From: Dolomedes plantarius
Lineage: Eukaryota; Arthropoda; Arachnida; Araneae; Dolomedidae
DNA: 64,000 bases
Direction: 5' to 3'
Assembly (NCBI GenBank): GCA_907164885.2
Contig: OU015500.1
Span: 50,375,033-50,439,032, forward strand
Made by a program: the position numbers and the translations under genes. Below, piece by piece: positions 36,783-48,620 of this stretch (positions are counted from its first letter, which is position 1; every line of letters starts with the position of its first letter). The notes beneath the pieces were generated by a model. That model saw nothing but the letters and a program-made list of their open reading frames with translations, ran no database searches and was not told the DNA's origin.

Positions 36783-38273
36783 TTTTACACACTATATCAG
36801 TCACAAATTTATAAGCACAAATCAGGAAAATAAAAATAATTCAAAATAACTAAAACACCTTCAATTAAATTTTCTTCGTGAAACCATGTATTTTACAATG
36901 GGATCATACACATAAACAAACAAAATACCAAAAATTTCATATGTAACACTTTATCTTAACTTTTCAAAATTGCAATAATAGCTTTTCCAAAATCAAAACA
37001 TTAGTTTAACCTTTTTAACATTCAATAACACACAAAATATACTTCTACATAGCAAGTCGTTAATTTATCGTTTATCCCGCTAGTATAATTGAGATATACA
37101 GCTTGTATATTTTCCACAAAGGCACTAGTTTAGTCAACCTTTTTTTTAAAAACTCAATTAATAACTAAGTAGCAAACGATAATTAACACTTATACCGCTA
37201 CAAGCATTAACCGGAATATACAGTTTGTATATCCAACACACAAAGGCACTAATTTAGTTGACGTTTGAAAACAATTAGAACCTTCTAATTAGCAACGTTA
37301 GTTAACGTACAAAACTCTCAATACATGCTTTAAAAAATTATCGAGAGAAAAAAAAATACCACTGTATCTATTTTTTTAAAACAAACTGTTTGCAACAGGT
37401 AGGTTACCCACAAATACAACAAAAACTCAATAAGAACTGTTTCAAAAAAATTATCAAGAAAAAATACAACTGTATATATATTTTTTAAACAAACAGTTTG
37501 CAACAGATATTTTACCTCCAAAAATCAAAAAAACTCACTAATAACTGTTTCAAAAAATTATCGAGAAAAAAAAATACCATTGTATCTATTTTTTTAAACA
37601 TTTTAAACAGTTCAACCAGAGTAGTTTTTACCCTCCATAAGAATTACAACCAATTCTTGCAACATAGCTAGTTTAGCACACGTTACATATACACACTATG
37701 GTTGCAAAATACACTACTTTTCCCCACAAAACAATTGCACTGATATGTATTTTTCAAGCAATTCATCACAACTTAAAACTTAAAACTATTTCAGAAAAAT
37801 ACCTATCCAAAAAAATACAATGCAACTTTGAGTATTTAAAGGAGCACTTACCCCTTTTTTGCAGACAAACGGTGCAAGGGTCATCTCCAAACACAGCTCA
37901 CACTGTTGACACTTTCACTTCGCGAAGATCTTGACCGCAACACGAATCCACGCAAAACGAAACTCTGCATCGGCGAACACTCTCAACTTCACTGCACAGT
38001 GGAAAACACGGGGATCAAAGACCCCTGAAAACACCCTCTTCTTGACCGCACCATGAAAAACCACAGGAGCATAGGGGTACTATCACAATTCCCCTACTGC
38101 GAATCTGGGTCGATGACCTCACAATAAACTTCTACGATCCTCCCCTGCTATGGCGGTGTAATAAAATCTGCACATTCTATGGGTCCGAGAAAATGACCCG
38201 CAATTTGGCATACTGAACTCTGCTTTCAAAAACGGATAAGGATCCCATCCGCTGATCACCGCTTAATGGTAGC

Positions 38274-39318
38274 TGTAGCGTCACGACAAATGGTTAAGGT
38301 TATTCTCTGAGGCGTTGCTAAAAATTACTACTATGGGATCCATAACAAAGCAAAGACAGAGTCCTAATTAAAAAGCGAAGGCCAATTTTTAAAAACAAAA
38401 ACTCAACAATTTATTAACAAAAAAAATTAAACAAAAGTAAACATTAGACACTTTCGACATATTCACTTAAATTTACGTGCAGATTCATATTCCGCGCTCC
38501 AGGACCCATTCCCGGCCCAAAAACACAGAAGCCTAGAAAAAACACGTCTACACAGCGCGGATTCTATGAAGCGTCTCTCTCCCAGAGAGGGGTCGGCATC
38601 GTTGGTGACAGTTTCTTCGTAACATTATTGCATTCCAGAATCGTTAGTACGACAGCTTTAGGCCCGTTGCACACACAGCGTTTTTATCTCTAGCGGAAAT
38701 TTTCTATCGGACGTCGTTCCAACAGTAGACCACAGAAGTCAATTGGAGCTTGCACACACAGCGGAAAATGAAATTTTTCTTCGCTGTCGAGTGCCACTGT
38801 GCGCTGGCGGCTTCGTTGACGCCAGATTGAAGTAGTTATCCATGTGACCCTATGCACGCTTACACACACAGCGCATTCTACCGTCGTAGGGTCTTTTTCG
38901 AGGGTGTGGTTGGGGGTTTTCTGGGGGGGGGCGCGCTAGTTTTCTTGGAATCGTAAAGGGGATTTGAAAAGGAGGGCTCCTCCGATCCCGGCTGGGAGGA
39001 GGGGGGCGTTGGTACGACCCCTCTGGTTTCTTGGACACGTGCAGGATTTGAAAAGGAGGGGTGGGCCTCCCCTTCGACGGAGTTTTTCGCCGTGTGTGTA
39101 AGCTCTACTTTTAGAACGACGTCCGATGGAAAATTTCCGCCTACGCCGTGTGTGCAACGGGCCTTACTGGCTGCATCTGTTGGAAAACGTTTATTAATCC
39201 CCCACGTGTTCAGAACCGGTGGAAACTTGCAAAACCTTTCCCCGATAAAACGCAGCTGTGTTTTCAAGCATTCTGTGGGGTCTTGGGAAAAATAAGACCA
39301 TATTTCCAGTACGCTACA
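38274..39318 (-). repeat. 5' LTR carrying a MITE (1045 bp)
   Basis: Homologous to 34365-34900 from TGTAGCGTCACGAC to CAGTACGCTACA but split by a 503-bp element at 38661-39163. Without that element and one copy of TTA it is 539 bp. The minus-strand LTR end is followed by GCTACCATTAAGCGG, where a primer binding site is expected. I could not match it to a tRNA. Confidence 0.9.
38661..39163. mobile_element. PIF/Harbinger-type MITE inside an LTR (503 bp)
   Basis: Ends GGCCCGTTGCACACACAGCG and GTGTGTGCAACGGGCC are inverted. TTA flanks both sides (38658-38660, 39164-39166). The other LTR reads GCTTTACTGG without interruption, giving a direct empty site. The 3-bp TTA duplication fits PIF/Harbinger. 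The frames at 38850-39267 have no transposase motif. GC content is clearly higher than around it. Internal TTGCACACACAGCGG near 38752 echoes the terminus. Confidence 0.9.
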
Positions 39319-39322
39319 ATAC

Positions 39323-41166
39323 TTTTTATTTCATCTTTAAGGCGTATTCGGTATTTTATCCTATGGGATAAACTGAAGGTCTTATTTGAATAATGGTCCA
39401 TTGTTGTTCATTTTGACATACTGAGTCTTAAAGTCCAATGAGTGCTGAGAAATGGCTGCTAAAGTGTGATTTGTAATGCCCTCTGTTGGCAGCAGAAATA
39501 AGCTGGATGTGTACCAGTTTTAAAATAAGATATAAATGACTTGTATGAACATGAAAGTGAAGCTAACTTCATTGTTTTTTTAAAGTGGAGTTGGACCACT
39601 GTTCAAATAAGGCCTTCAATTGATATTGCATGTTACAATATATTTTAATCGTTTTAACTTCTAACGTTATTTTTTTAACACTTATATCCGATTTTTATTA
39701 TTTTTTTTACCAGTTACCGAATCTACATCTTTTTTGGCTGAAATGTCCGGAGCATCTGCAGTACTTGACATTTCTGCTTAATGCTGCTTTTCTGAGACTG
39801 ATTTAAGTTGCGAGAAGTGAAGTTTCTTTGAAAGAGGGAACAATCACCTTTCCGTGTTAGAGCGTTTCAGGTGTATAATTAAATAATCGCATTCTTTCAG
39901 GAGAACAATACATACTCAAAAGGAAAAAAAAGGGTTGATGGAGGATTAACATAATGGGTCATCGAGAACTCTCTGATTTTAAAAGCGAGAGGGTCATTTT
40001 TGCAAAAGAGTGAGAGTTTGCGTTCTGTGGCAAGTCAGTGGGATTTATTGACAAACTGTTTTAAATTACATTTAATTGAAGTTTCTATAATATTTAAAAG
40101 GATATTAGTTTGAAAGAGTATCAGTTCACAAATTTCCTTGTTTGCGAGAGATTTTGACATTTTACCGAGTGTTTCATTTTTAAATTTTACATTTTTGGCA
40201 ACGTGCAGAAAATCTGGAGTTCAGAGTAATTAGAATTTTTCTTCATATTCTTGAAATAAAATGTTCCATCTTAGGAAGTTTTCTCAAAGGCATCTTTGTT
40301 TACACATCCAACAAATTCATTCAGTCGAGTGAAACAATTGCACAAATGAATGTAATACATTCGTGACACTGTGGCATAAATCTATCTCAAAGTAGAGAGA
40401 TAAAGGAGTGTTTCGAGATAAATGTTCTTTCTAGTGCCAAGAGCTAGAAGAACCAACAGAAATACGACGACGTTTTATATAAATTTAAATCTTCTATGCA
40501 TGAAACGAGTCCAAAACTGGGAAGGAAAACATTTCTGAAACAAAGGAAGAAAACTTCCGGATTCCTTTCATAAGATTTTCTAAAATATAAAAGTTGGCCT
40601 GGACTTTGTTTTCTCATTCCTTCCTTAAATTTATGAGGAATATTTGTAAACAATACTTAATAATTTAAAGCTCTGGCACGTTATTCCTTTGAGCTGTTAT
40701 TTTTTTTTATTTAAGTTTTTAGAAAAAAGTACTTTTTAGACTTCCTCAAATTGGCAATTAAGAGGAATTAACGTTAGTAACTTTTGACTCACAGGAGGTT
40801 ATATCTGACGAGAAAAAATAACCTTGAACAAATTAAAAAAGTTTTAAGGAAAGCATTAAACAATCTTAATGGCTTTTACCATTTTCAATTATGCATTTTA
40901 AATTACCTGATGCAATTGGCTACCTAAACAAAAATTTCCGTCTCATTAAGACTTACGCAACGAATAAAGGCGGAAATAATTGGTGTTTTAGTTAAAAACT
41001 GAAGTGAAAGTATTTCAAAACGTCCATTTTGTAAATTCTAGGAGAAAGTTTTCCTTATTTATTTATTAAAATTTCCATGAAATGGGAATTTTAATTTATG
41101 TACTAATTAATCTAGCTATATGATCCTAAATCTATGAATTTATTTATCCGTCATTCAAGAAAGAAT
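39323..41166. other. No supported gene
   Basis: AT-rich. One 69-codon minus frame (40444-40653) without motif. Confidence 0.4.
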
Positions 41167-41315
41167 ACTATATTATTTGTTACATGACTTTGTCATTTCA
41201 TGTTCTGTCTATCTCGGATTAATTTATTTGCCAATCAACATAGACTATATTATTTGTTACATGACTTTGTTACTTCATGTTTTGTTTGTCTCTGATAATT
41301 TACAGATCAATTTGA
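41167..41315 (+). repeat. Tandem duplication, period 77 bp
   Basis: ACTATATTATTTGTTACATG starts at 41167 and again at 41244. Both continue through ACTTTGT, TTCATGTT and TCT-x-GGATTAAT-like sequence. The second copy is more diverged at its end. Confidence 0.75.
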
Positions 41316-43384
41316 GTTTTTTTTTAGATTTTCACTAATTTTTATTTATTAAATTTCTTTGATATAAAAGTCTTAGTTTATACGCAAATTAATCTGTCTA
41401 TATAATACTTTATCTCTGAGTTTGTTAGTCTGTCATTCAGTTCAGTAAGCTGTTATTCTCTTTAGCTGTAGGTCCATCTAGTGATTTCCAGTATTTGAGC
41501 CAATTTTTGACGACTGTCCGATGAAAAGATGTTGATTGATGATCCTGAAAAGAAAATTAAAATAGAAAGGTCGAAATATTTGGCGGTTAATCACCCCAAA
41601 CACTGCTAAAAGTATGAGAGGTAGCCAATCGGCTGTGAAGATATATTTAAACATATTTCATAGTACATTAACAATTGAGTTTTGATGACAGATGATTGAT
41701 TTCGAATTTTATTTCCCCCATCAGTCGGATAGATGTGAAAACTAATTTTCGCAAGATGAGGCTCAGTCAAGGAAATAGAAATGAAAATGATCGAGTATTT
41801 TTGAAAGATAGCAAACAGCCCAAATTTTCATAAAAAAACTCTTCGTTGAGCTCGGAAAAGTTGTTCAAAATAAAAAAGCAATAATTCCATCCGATTTTTT
41901 AGATTTATGAATTATAGCAATAGATTTAATTATTTCAGGAAATAATTTAAACATTAGTCTCCATTTTGAGGCAATATTTTAAATTTACCTGAAGTCCTTA
42001 TAAACAGTTGAAAAGCTAACGGGCTACGGGAAGTCTATAACTACTAACAATAGAATTTGTTGCAATTAAATTGGTTTTAACAGTGGAAAATTATTAACTT
42101 CAAAACTGAAGCATATTAAATCTCATATAAATAACTATCATTTACAATTGGTTGTTCTGCATAATCGATTTAGCAAGATGACAAGTAAATATGCCAGAAA
42201 TGCTGACAAAAAAAGTTATTTACAAGAACGCAATATATTTTACGCGTTTTTTAATGAACAAACTATTTTCCTGCATCATAAATTATATGAAGAAATCTTT
42301 AAAAATTCCCTTGGAATGGGAAATTTAAATTATTTATGGGATCAAGGCGCAGACTTGTTTTATTAAGTTAATATATTTTTAAGTATATTGATGAAAAATA
42401 AATATGTCTGGAATAAATAATCATGATTTGGTTCTTCTAGAATACATAGGGCTTTCTACGTGTAAATCAGATAAAGTCCTTTTTACTCTGTCTGGAGAGA
42501 AATTATATAGGATTATAGCGTGTATTATAGAAAGCATGAAGAAACTTTTTCCTTAATTAGTGTAATGGATTACTTTATAAAGTACTAAATAATTATATCA
42601 TTTGAAATTTCCTGGTAGTAGGAATTTTAAATTACTATTGGAATAATGAGATGGAATTTTTTTTAGTAGTACTAACGTTGTTAACTCTACTGATGACAGA
42701 GAAAGACGAGACTGGAATTAAATTTTATGGTTTGGTACTCATAGAAAACTCTTACACAAAGGGATTGTGTCTGAATAAACTGAATGACAAGGAGGCATAT
42801 TTCACCATCGAGGAATATTTCACCATCGATCGATATTTCTTCCATTCACTTTCTCTGCTAAATATGAAGAGAAATAATATTTGGGCTCGAGTGGCTTAAG
42901 CTATAGCAGAATGATTCAGGGAGCTTGGGGAATCATTCTTAGTTCAGGAATTGGGCGCCACAGAATTTTTATTCGAACCCTACATTACGTTTTGAGATGC
43001 ACTGAAGAATCATTTATGAAATATCTCTGCTATTACGACATTAATGCAAAATTTCAATCAAAACACCAAACGGTAACTGATCAGATATATTGCCTCAAAC
43101 TATGTATTCTTGAATACTGTTTGAAATACTTTAAGCGATCCACCCTGACTTTTTTTTAACTTGCAGTATTCTGTATCTGCATTCCAAAATTGCTGCATTC
43201 TTACGAATATGGTACTATTATGCCATATTAAATCATAAACAAACTCAACTTTTAAAATATATAGATATCTTTATAAACACGTGTAAAGAGAATGTATTAG
43301 ATATTTGCATATATAGATGCATATTCTGACATCTATATGTGTACGATTCATTAATTTGTGAATCTGTCTGTCTGTGTGAATTGT
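41316..43384. other. No supported gene
   Basis: Short frames at 42148-42366, 42651-42899 and 42881-43159 lack motifs and splice context. A small direct repeat (ATTTCACCATCGA) lies at about 42798-42826. Confidence 0.4.
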
Positions 43385-43452
43385 GATGTATTATGTGATA
43401 TGATATGTACCGATGTATTATGTAATATGATATGTACCGATGTATTATGTAG
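43385..43452 (+). repeat. 27-bp tandem repeat, 2.5 copies
   Basis: GATGTATTATGTGATATGAT and on to GTACC starts at 43385, 43412 and 43439 (partial). Confidence 0.9.
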
Positions 43453-44848
43453 AATACTTATTTTTAAATTATAATCTTGGGAAAGTAATCCTAGAGGATC
43501 ATAACATGGCTCAGGAAAAATGAGAATGTCCCAGATTTGACTACCGGGGTTGTTGTACCAATGATCTTAGAGATTAAATACGTATAGAGAGTTGTGCTTC
43601 AAGAAACTACAATTTACTTGTTGAATTAGCAATAATCAGATTACATCTCACTGTAAAGCGATGATAATATAATTAAGACCAATCTTTCAGCTGAAAAAAA
43701 ATATTTCTTATGCATATGCACGCTCCACGTGGCTCTCAAGCACCATGAATACATTTAATTCTTATAATTAATATTAAATGAAGTCAGGCTCACACTATGA
43801 AAAGAAACAAATAGCAAAAGAGAACATGATGAAAGACTATTTTATTCTCAGAAGACACTTATTGCAAATATTACGAAAAACCTATAATTTACCACATTAG
43901 GCCTAAAACAGTTCCACACTCCACATGACTCCCCGCACCATAACATACCATACCAAGCGACCTTCCTCTAACGCCGAGAGTGTCTTCTTAGCAAGTCCAG
44001 AGAAACACGTTCTTTCCAACTGTCGCCAATATTCATATATTACGCCAAGCGCAGGACCAATAGACGCCAAAGGTTGTTCTACTTAGCATGCATCGCCCCC
44101 AGTGGTGATAATTTCATTCGATATATTTTTTTAATGAAATTAAAATTGAATTGAGCAAGTTATAAAGAGCATGGCTTTATAACAGGAGTAACTAAATTGT
44201 TTTAAATAAGATTGTTTGGAATAGTGTGATGAAGATGTTTCTCACTACAATCTTGAGCACAAAATAAAAGAACAAAAGAACATTCATTTATGAATAATTA
44301 GATAGCACATTTATCTATTAATGATTATAAAAAACTTTTAAATGTAGAAAATATCCTTGTTTCTAAATCTTTTTTGTAAGAAAACTTGAAGGCATCCATT
44401 TCAAGCTTGCATGCATTCAATAGAAAAAAATTATGAAGCCTTTTAGTACAAGAGATAAATTTAATACATAAATATAACGGGAAAAAATTATAGATTCTCG
44501 ATAAACACTGTAATCAGCTGTCAAAATAGCTCCATAAAGAATGGCTTTTATTACGTTAATGGTCGTTTCTGATAATTTCTGAAACAATTTAGTCTCTTTT
44601 AATGTAAAATAGGAAAATATTCTGGTGACAAGAAAGAGGAAGAGAAATGAATAAAATGTCCTGATAAATGCAATGAATTCGCATTTTTAAGAATAAAAAA
44701 GAAATTCACTTTGTGTAGAGGTAATTATTACACCTTTGTAAAAGTAGTTTATCCGTAAACACTGTGAATTTTTTACATTTGAGGATTAAGGAAGCAGAAT
44801 CCCCGCAAATTCTAAAATAAAAAATCCTTAATATTTTTAGACTCTTAA
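43453..44848. other. No gene; GC-richer patch that may be an old LTR
   Basis: 43790-44115 is clearly less AT-rich than its surroundings and, on the minus strand, runs from CACCACTGGGGGCGATGC to an AATAAA and then GTGTGAGCCTGACTTC. Composition and polyadenylation signal would suit an LTR remnant, but I found neither clean TG/CA ends nor a target duplication, so this is only a suggestion. Confidence 0.25.
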
Positions 44849-45546
44849 GGGAATGGTGGACGTTAAAATTTATATTTTTACTTTTTATCATAGAGATGTG
44901 AAATTTTGTACATATACACATTTCACCATAAATATAGGATACCTTAAAAGAAATTTCCAATCTTTTTGTAATTTAAGATTTTTTAAAAAATTTAAAATTT
45001 ATAAACAAAACTTTAAAATGCTCCTAGAGACTTGATTTTTTAGATATTTCCTCGATTTTGCATTTTAATGATTTAAAACTGTATTATGAACAGATCTGGG
45101 TATCAATTAGTTAATCCATTGAAAAGTTAATTTTGGAGAGATTTTTTTATTCTGAATTCCATTCCGATTTTCATAAAAATTTTCCTTTTAATAAATTATA
45201 CGTCAAATTTAATTAACTTAAAGAAGTCGAATTGGAAAATGCATACCCGGTTTCTTTGTAAACATTATAGGGATTATTCTTAATCAATTTCATGAATTTT
45301 GACTAAACATTAAGTTGCATGGAACATTTAAAAATATCTAAAAACCTTGAAAAATTTGTTTTGAGAAAAACAGATTTAATGTTCATTCCTACACTTACCT
45401 TTCTTACTTATTTCGTAGAAGCTTTATGGATAAGTTTTTACTTAAAAAACTATTTTGGCACTATTATCCTACAGAATTTTGTTTTGCAATAACATAATCA
45501 ATATTACGATAAAAAAGATTTGTTCAAATAAAGGTCCAAGGTCCCC
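44849..45546. mobile_element. TTAA-flanked MITE, relative of 15030-15693 (698 bp)
   Basis: The left end is GGGAATGGTGGACG after TTAA (44845-44848). The right end is GGTCCAAGGTCCCC before TTAA (45547-45550). Read inwards the right end is GGGGACCTTGGACC, similar to the left end and to GGGGACAAGGGACC of the copy at 15030. Internal GCATGGAACATTTAAAAA near 45317 parallels GCATGGAGCGTTTTGAAAA near 15495. Arms are more diverged than in that copy. Confidence 0.55.
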
Positions 45547-45979
45547 TTAAATCCTAATTTTTAAAACAGCATTTTGCTGTTTAAAAACAACATTACTATG
45601 CATTGCTATACAGCCTGTTCTGTATAATAAAGATTACATCAACCGTTTAACTTAATTCTCACAAAATGGAGTAGCTTATGATGCTTATAGCTTATGCGCA
45701 ATATATGCAAAGCTTTTATATAGAAGTAAAATACTTAATTTTTACGCAACAAAGTAAAATATCGTACAATACTGCAATTTACCAAGTTTGAAAAAATTTA
45801 GATCAGAAGTGGAAGTTAAAGCTACTTAAATTTTTTCATTTAATTTATTGGGAGAAATAAAAGCAAGTGTAGTCAAATGAGAGAAAATTAATGTTTAACT
45901 GCAATACAGTTCTGATAATATCCATGTATGTACTTATATTATCTTTTATCAGAAAGCATTTATCAGAATTTAGTACATT

Positions 45980-46118
45980 AAGTCTTTCTAGTAAGCTATT
46001 AAGCTTTCTAGTAAGTCTTTCTAGTAAGCTATTAAGCTTTCTAGTAAGTCTTTCTAGTAAGCTATTAAGCTTTCTAGTAAGTCTTTCTAGTAAGCTTCTA
46101 GTTATCTTTCTAGTAAGC
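45980..46118 (+). repeat. 33-bp minisatellite, about four units
   Basis: AAGTCTTTCTAGTAAGCTAT followed by TAAGCTTTCTAGT repeats at 45980, 46013 and 46046 with near identity, then a broken unit from 46079. The frames translated from it on both strands (LERLTRKLNSL and LSSKLLSFLVS repeats) are consequences of a period divisible by three and are not supported as genes. Confidence 0.95.
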
Positions 46119-47040
46119 ACTCCAATTTGAATATATTAAGTAATCTTTTATGTTTAATCAAATATTTTCAAGTATGATAAAAAAATACTCTTGAAGATGT
46201 CTAGGCCTTATGTTGTTTAGAAGTACAAACCGTTCGTTTCCAGAATTAGATGATAAGTAGGGACAAGTAAATTAATATGAAGCTTGAATGAAAAGAAAAT
46301 CATTCTCCCCAGGAATTTTTTACAACTTTCTTAAAGATAAATTTCACAAAATGCATCACCACTTAAGAATTCTTCAATTATTGCCAACGAATCTACATTT
46401 TGTTTGTGTCTTTTAAGGAGTATACAAAAGTTATAAAAATCCTGAATTTCGTTGAAAATGGTTAAAATGTTTACAAAATTTTTTAAGTGTTTTTTAAAAC
46501 ACAAAACAAAATACAAAATTTTCTAAAAATAGAGTTTTAAAGTATTTGTAATGCTTAATGAATTATTATATAATCCCGAAAAACATCACATTATTTTTGC
46601 ATGTACTAAATTTTGTGATTTCTTATGAGAATAGATTTAAACACAAATTTTATCATATTTCCGACGAAACAAATTCTCTTGTTACGATAACTATTGTGCG
46701 TGAGGTCATGTTGCTTCATGCCCTACTATTTTTAACATAATAATACTCTTAACAAGATTAGCTGTAACGAGTAACTTTCCGACATAATTTTTAATCCCTT
46801 GAAAGTTTAATAGGATTGACAAATACTGATGATACGCAAGTTCTGATTGACACCGGAACCAAAGATAGAGTTGTTGTACTTATATGACATTCGGCAGATG
46901 AGTAGTTCATGATGGCAAATCCAAATGATTAAAATCTCATCTGCGAGTGCAAATATCTGCGAGTGCCCAACCTGAAATGTGACTCGAGGATGTAGAAAGA
47001 GGTCTCAAAAAGCAAATCCCAAGCACTTTGTCGGTGATCT
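46119..47040. other. No supported gene
   Basis: AT-rich up to about 46780. 46840-47040 is more balanced in composition and may be the 5' flank of the Tc1 remnant that follows. Confidence 0.35.
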
Positions 47041-47213
47041 CAATTGATATTCCTCTGCTGTTCCTCAAACAGGCCTCTTTACGAAACGAGACAAAATTAT
47101 GAACATTTCACACAGTCTGAGGAAGGAAAAGTTATGGTGCTGAGAAAAGGGAGTTTGCCGTGTCTTGATATCGCTGCATTTGCTGAGATGATTCCACGCA
47201 TCATTATTAGCGG

Positions 47214-47768
47214 TGTGGCATCACGACAAGGCTTGTTACTCTCTGAGGCATTTTTAAAATTTTTACTACTATTGATCCATACCAAAGAAAGACAGAGTTC
47301 TAATTAAAAACGAAAGCCAATTTTTTAAAACAAACTTAACAATTTATTTACAAGAAAAAAATTAAACATTAGACGTTTCGACAAATTCACTTAAGTTGGG
47401 TGCAGATTTACAGATACGCGCTCCCGGGCCCATTTTCGGCCCAACAACACAGGAGCCTAGTAAAACCACGTCTACACTGTGCGGGATCTATGAAGCGTCT
47501 CCTCTCAATGTCTGGATTTTTCAGAAAGGGTGGAGGAGCCGCCAGATTATCGGCTGACAGTTCTTCTGGAGAAGCCGAACTTTATTACATTCCGAAAAGT
47601 TAAGTTGACAGCTTTAGTGGCTTGTTTGTGAGGGAAACGGTCTTTAATTCCCCCACGGGTTCCGAAAATGGTGGAACCGAACAACACATTCCTTGAAAAC
47701 ACGCAGCTGTGTTTTCCAAGAGCTTGTGGGGTTTCGGGAAAAATAACCTCTATTTCCAGTACGCTACA
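47214..47768 (-). mobile_element. Solo LTR of the 34365-39318 family (555 bp)
   Basis: Starts TGTGGCATCACGACAAGG and ends CCAGTACGCTACA. GCGG is duplicated at 47210-47213 and 47769-47772. Similarity to the two LTRs at 34365 and 38274 runs end to end (CAATTTATT, CACAGGAGCCTAG, CACGTCTACAC, GGGAAAAATAA), but with more differences than between those two. There is also a different block at about 47500-47580. No internal region remains, as after LTR-LTR recombination. Confidence 0.9.
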
Positions 47769-47799
47769 GCGGGATCTGGATCGCTTACAAAACTGTATC

Positions 47800-47990
47800 A
47801 GAAAAGGTCTGGTTTGGAGCGCGACGGTCAAATGTTTGCTACACGAGGTTTAATTAGACCGGTACCTACTGCTTAAAGCCGATACCGAACGGCTACAAAC
47901 ATCCATGGAAAGAGTGGGTCTCGAACCCATAGACTCTGATACCGAAAGCCAGCGCCGTAGCCACTCGACCATCGTCCAGCCGTCAGAAAG
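47800..47990 (-). mobile_element. tRNA-headed SINE, family S2
   Basis: On the minus strand the head reads GATGGTCGAGTGGCTACGGCG (A-box region), then ATGGGTTCGAGACCC (B box), then GTAGCCGTTCGGTATCGGC and GGTCTAATTAAACCTCGTGT. The last two blocks are the unit of the tandem array at 11855-12535. The 3' limit is uncertain and no target duplication was identified. The minus-strand frames here are translations of the SINE. Confidence 0.75.
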
Positions 47991-48620
47991 GGAAGAAAGC
48001 ACTGGCTTCGCATGGAGGTGATGAATCGTAAAGCGACATACACAGCAGTAGCACAACAATAGAGGATGTTGACAAATAAGGTGATGTCTACCAGCATTGC
48101 TGCAGCGAGGTCCGATGGTTCGACGCTCGTTACTATGACTTCCTTTCACCCTATACCACAGACGCCTAAAACTTCAATGTTGCAAAATAAAGAAGATAGT
48201 GAAACGCTGAAGGAAAGTGAACTGTCTTTTCTAACGAGTCTACATTTAATCTCGAGAACTACGACAGTTGGACCCTTGTTAGAAGAGACAGTGGAGACAT
48301 ATGGAATGGTGCTTTGAAGATCGCCATAATAGTACTCCTCTAATCGTAATGTTTTGGAGCGCGATTGCATTTCAATAACGCTCTCGTCTGATACGCCTTG
48401 GGATACTATGAACTATCAGCGGTACGCCAGAGCGGTCTCGGAACAAGAAAATATTCCTCTTACAGTTGCTATCTGGAGCTATCTTTCAACAGCACAATGC
48501 TCTTCCTCAAATGCCAAAAGTTTCTTCTGAGACCAACAAGGAACACTTCTTTCAGTCCTGATCGGTCACCTGCTTTGTCCTCCATAAATTGTTGTGAGTC
48601 AAAATCTTGATATGATTGAA

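Larger units (their letters stand above)
34365..39318 (-). mobile_element. Non-autonomous LTR retrotransposon, gag only (4.95 kb)
   Basis: Two LTRs (34365-34900 and 38274-39318) begin TGTAG and end CGCTACA. The target duplication is ATAC (34361-34364 and 39319-39322). The gag-like frame on the minus strand places the 5' LTR on the right. The 3.4-kb interior has a gag-like gene and a further frame but no protease, reverse transcriptase or integrase, so it must have been moved by a relative. The purine-rich run GGAGCGTGGAGGAGC on the minus strand abuts the 3' LTR as a polypurine tract should. A Ty3/gypsy origin is inferred from the gag start and the 4-bp duplication. A solo LTR of the same family is at 47214-47768. 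Confidence 0.85.
47041..48620 (+). pseudogene. Tc1 transposase remnant split by a solo LTR and a SINE
   Basis: Before the LTR, 47095-47200 encodes NYEHFTQSEEGKVMVLRKGS and then LDIAAFAEM, which fits the first HTH of a Tc1 transposase. After the SINE, about 48010-48110 reads LRMEVMNRKATYTAVAQQ and MLTNKVMSTS, matching the linker and second HTH. About 48220-48290 reads VFSNESTFNLENYDSWTLVR, with the first catalytic Asp changed to Asn. About 48470-48510 reads GAIFQQHNALPQMP, where relatives have QQDNARPH. About 48555-48600 reads PDRSPALSSINC, in place of SPDLSPIEH. All three catalytic positions are altered and many frame changes are present. The order of pieces is that of one Tc1 gene of normal size once the insertions are left out. 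No clear termini were found. Confidence 0.6.

Noticed and set aside
38850..39267. 129-codon Pro/Arg-rich minus frame
   Set aside because: Spans the boundary between the Harbinger-type MITE and the LTR, so it cannot be an ancestral gene.
43790..44115. Solo LTR
   Set aside because: Composition and AATAAA would fit, but no TG/CA ends or target duplication could be found. Left as a low-confidence note.
45845..46130. Leu-rich repeat-like frames on both strands
   Set aside because: Produced by the 33-bp minisatellite, not a leucine-rich-repeat protein.
47850..48149. 99-codon minus-strand frame
   Set aside because: Translation of the S2 SINE and flanking Tc1 sequence. No protein motif.
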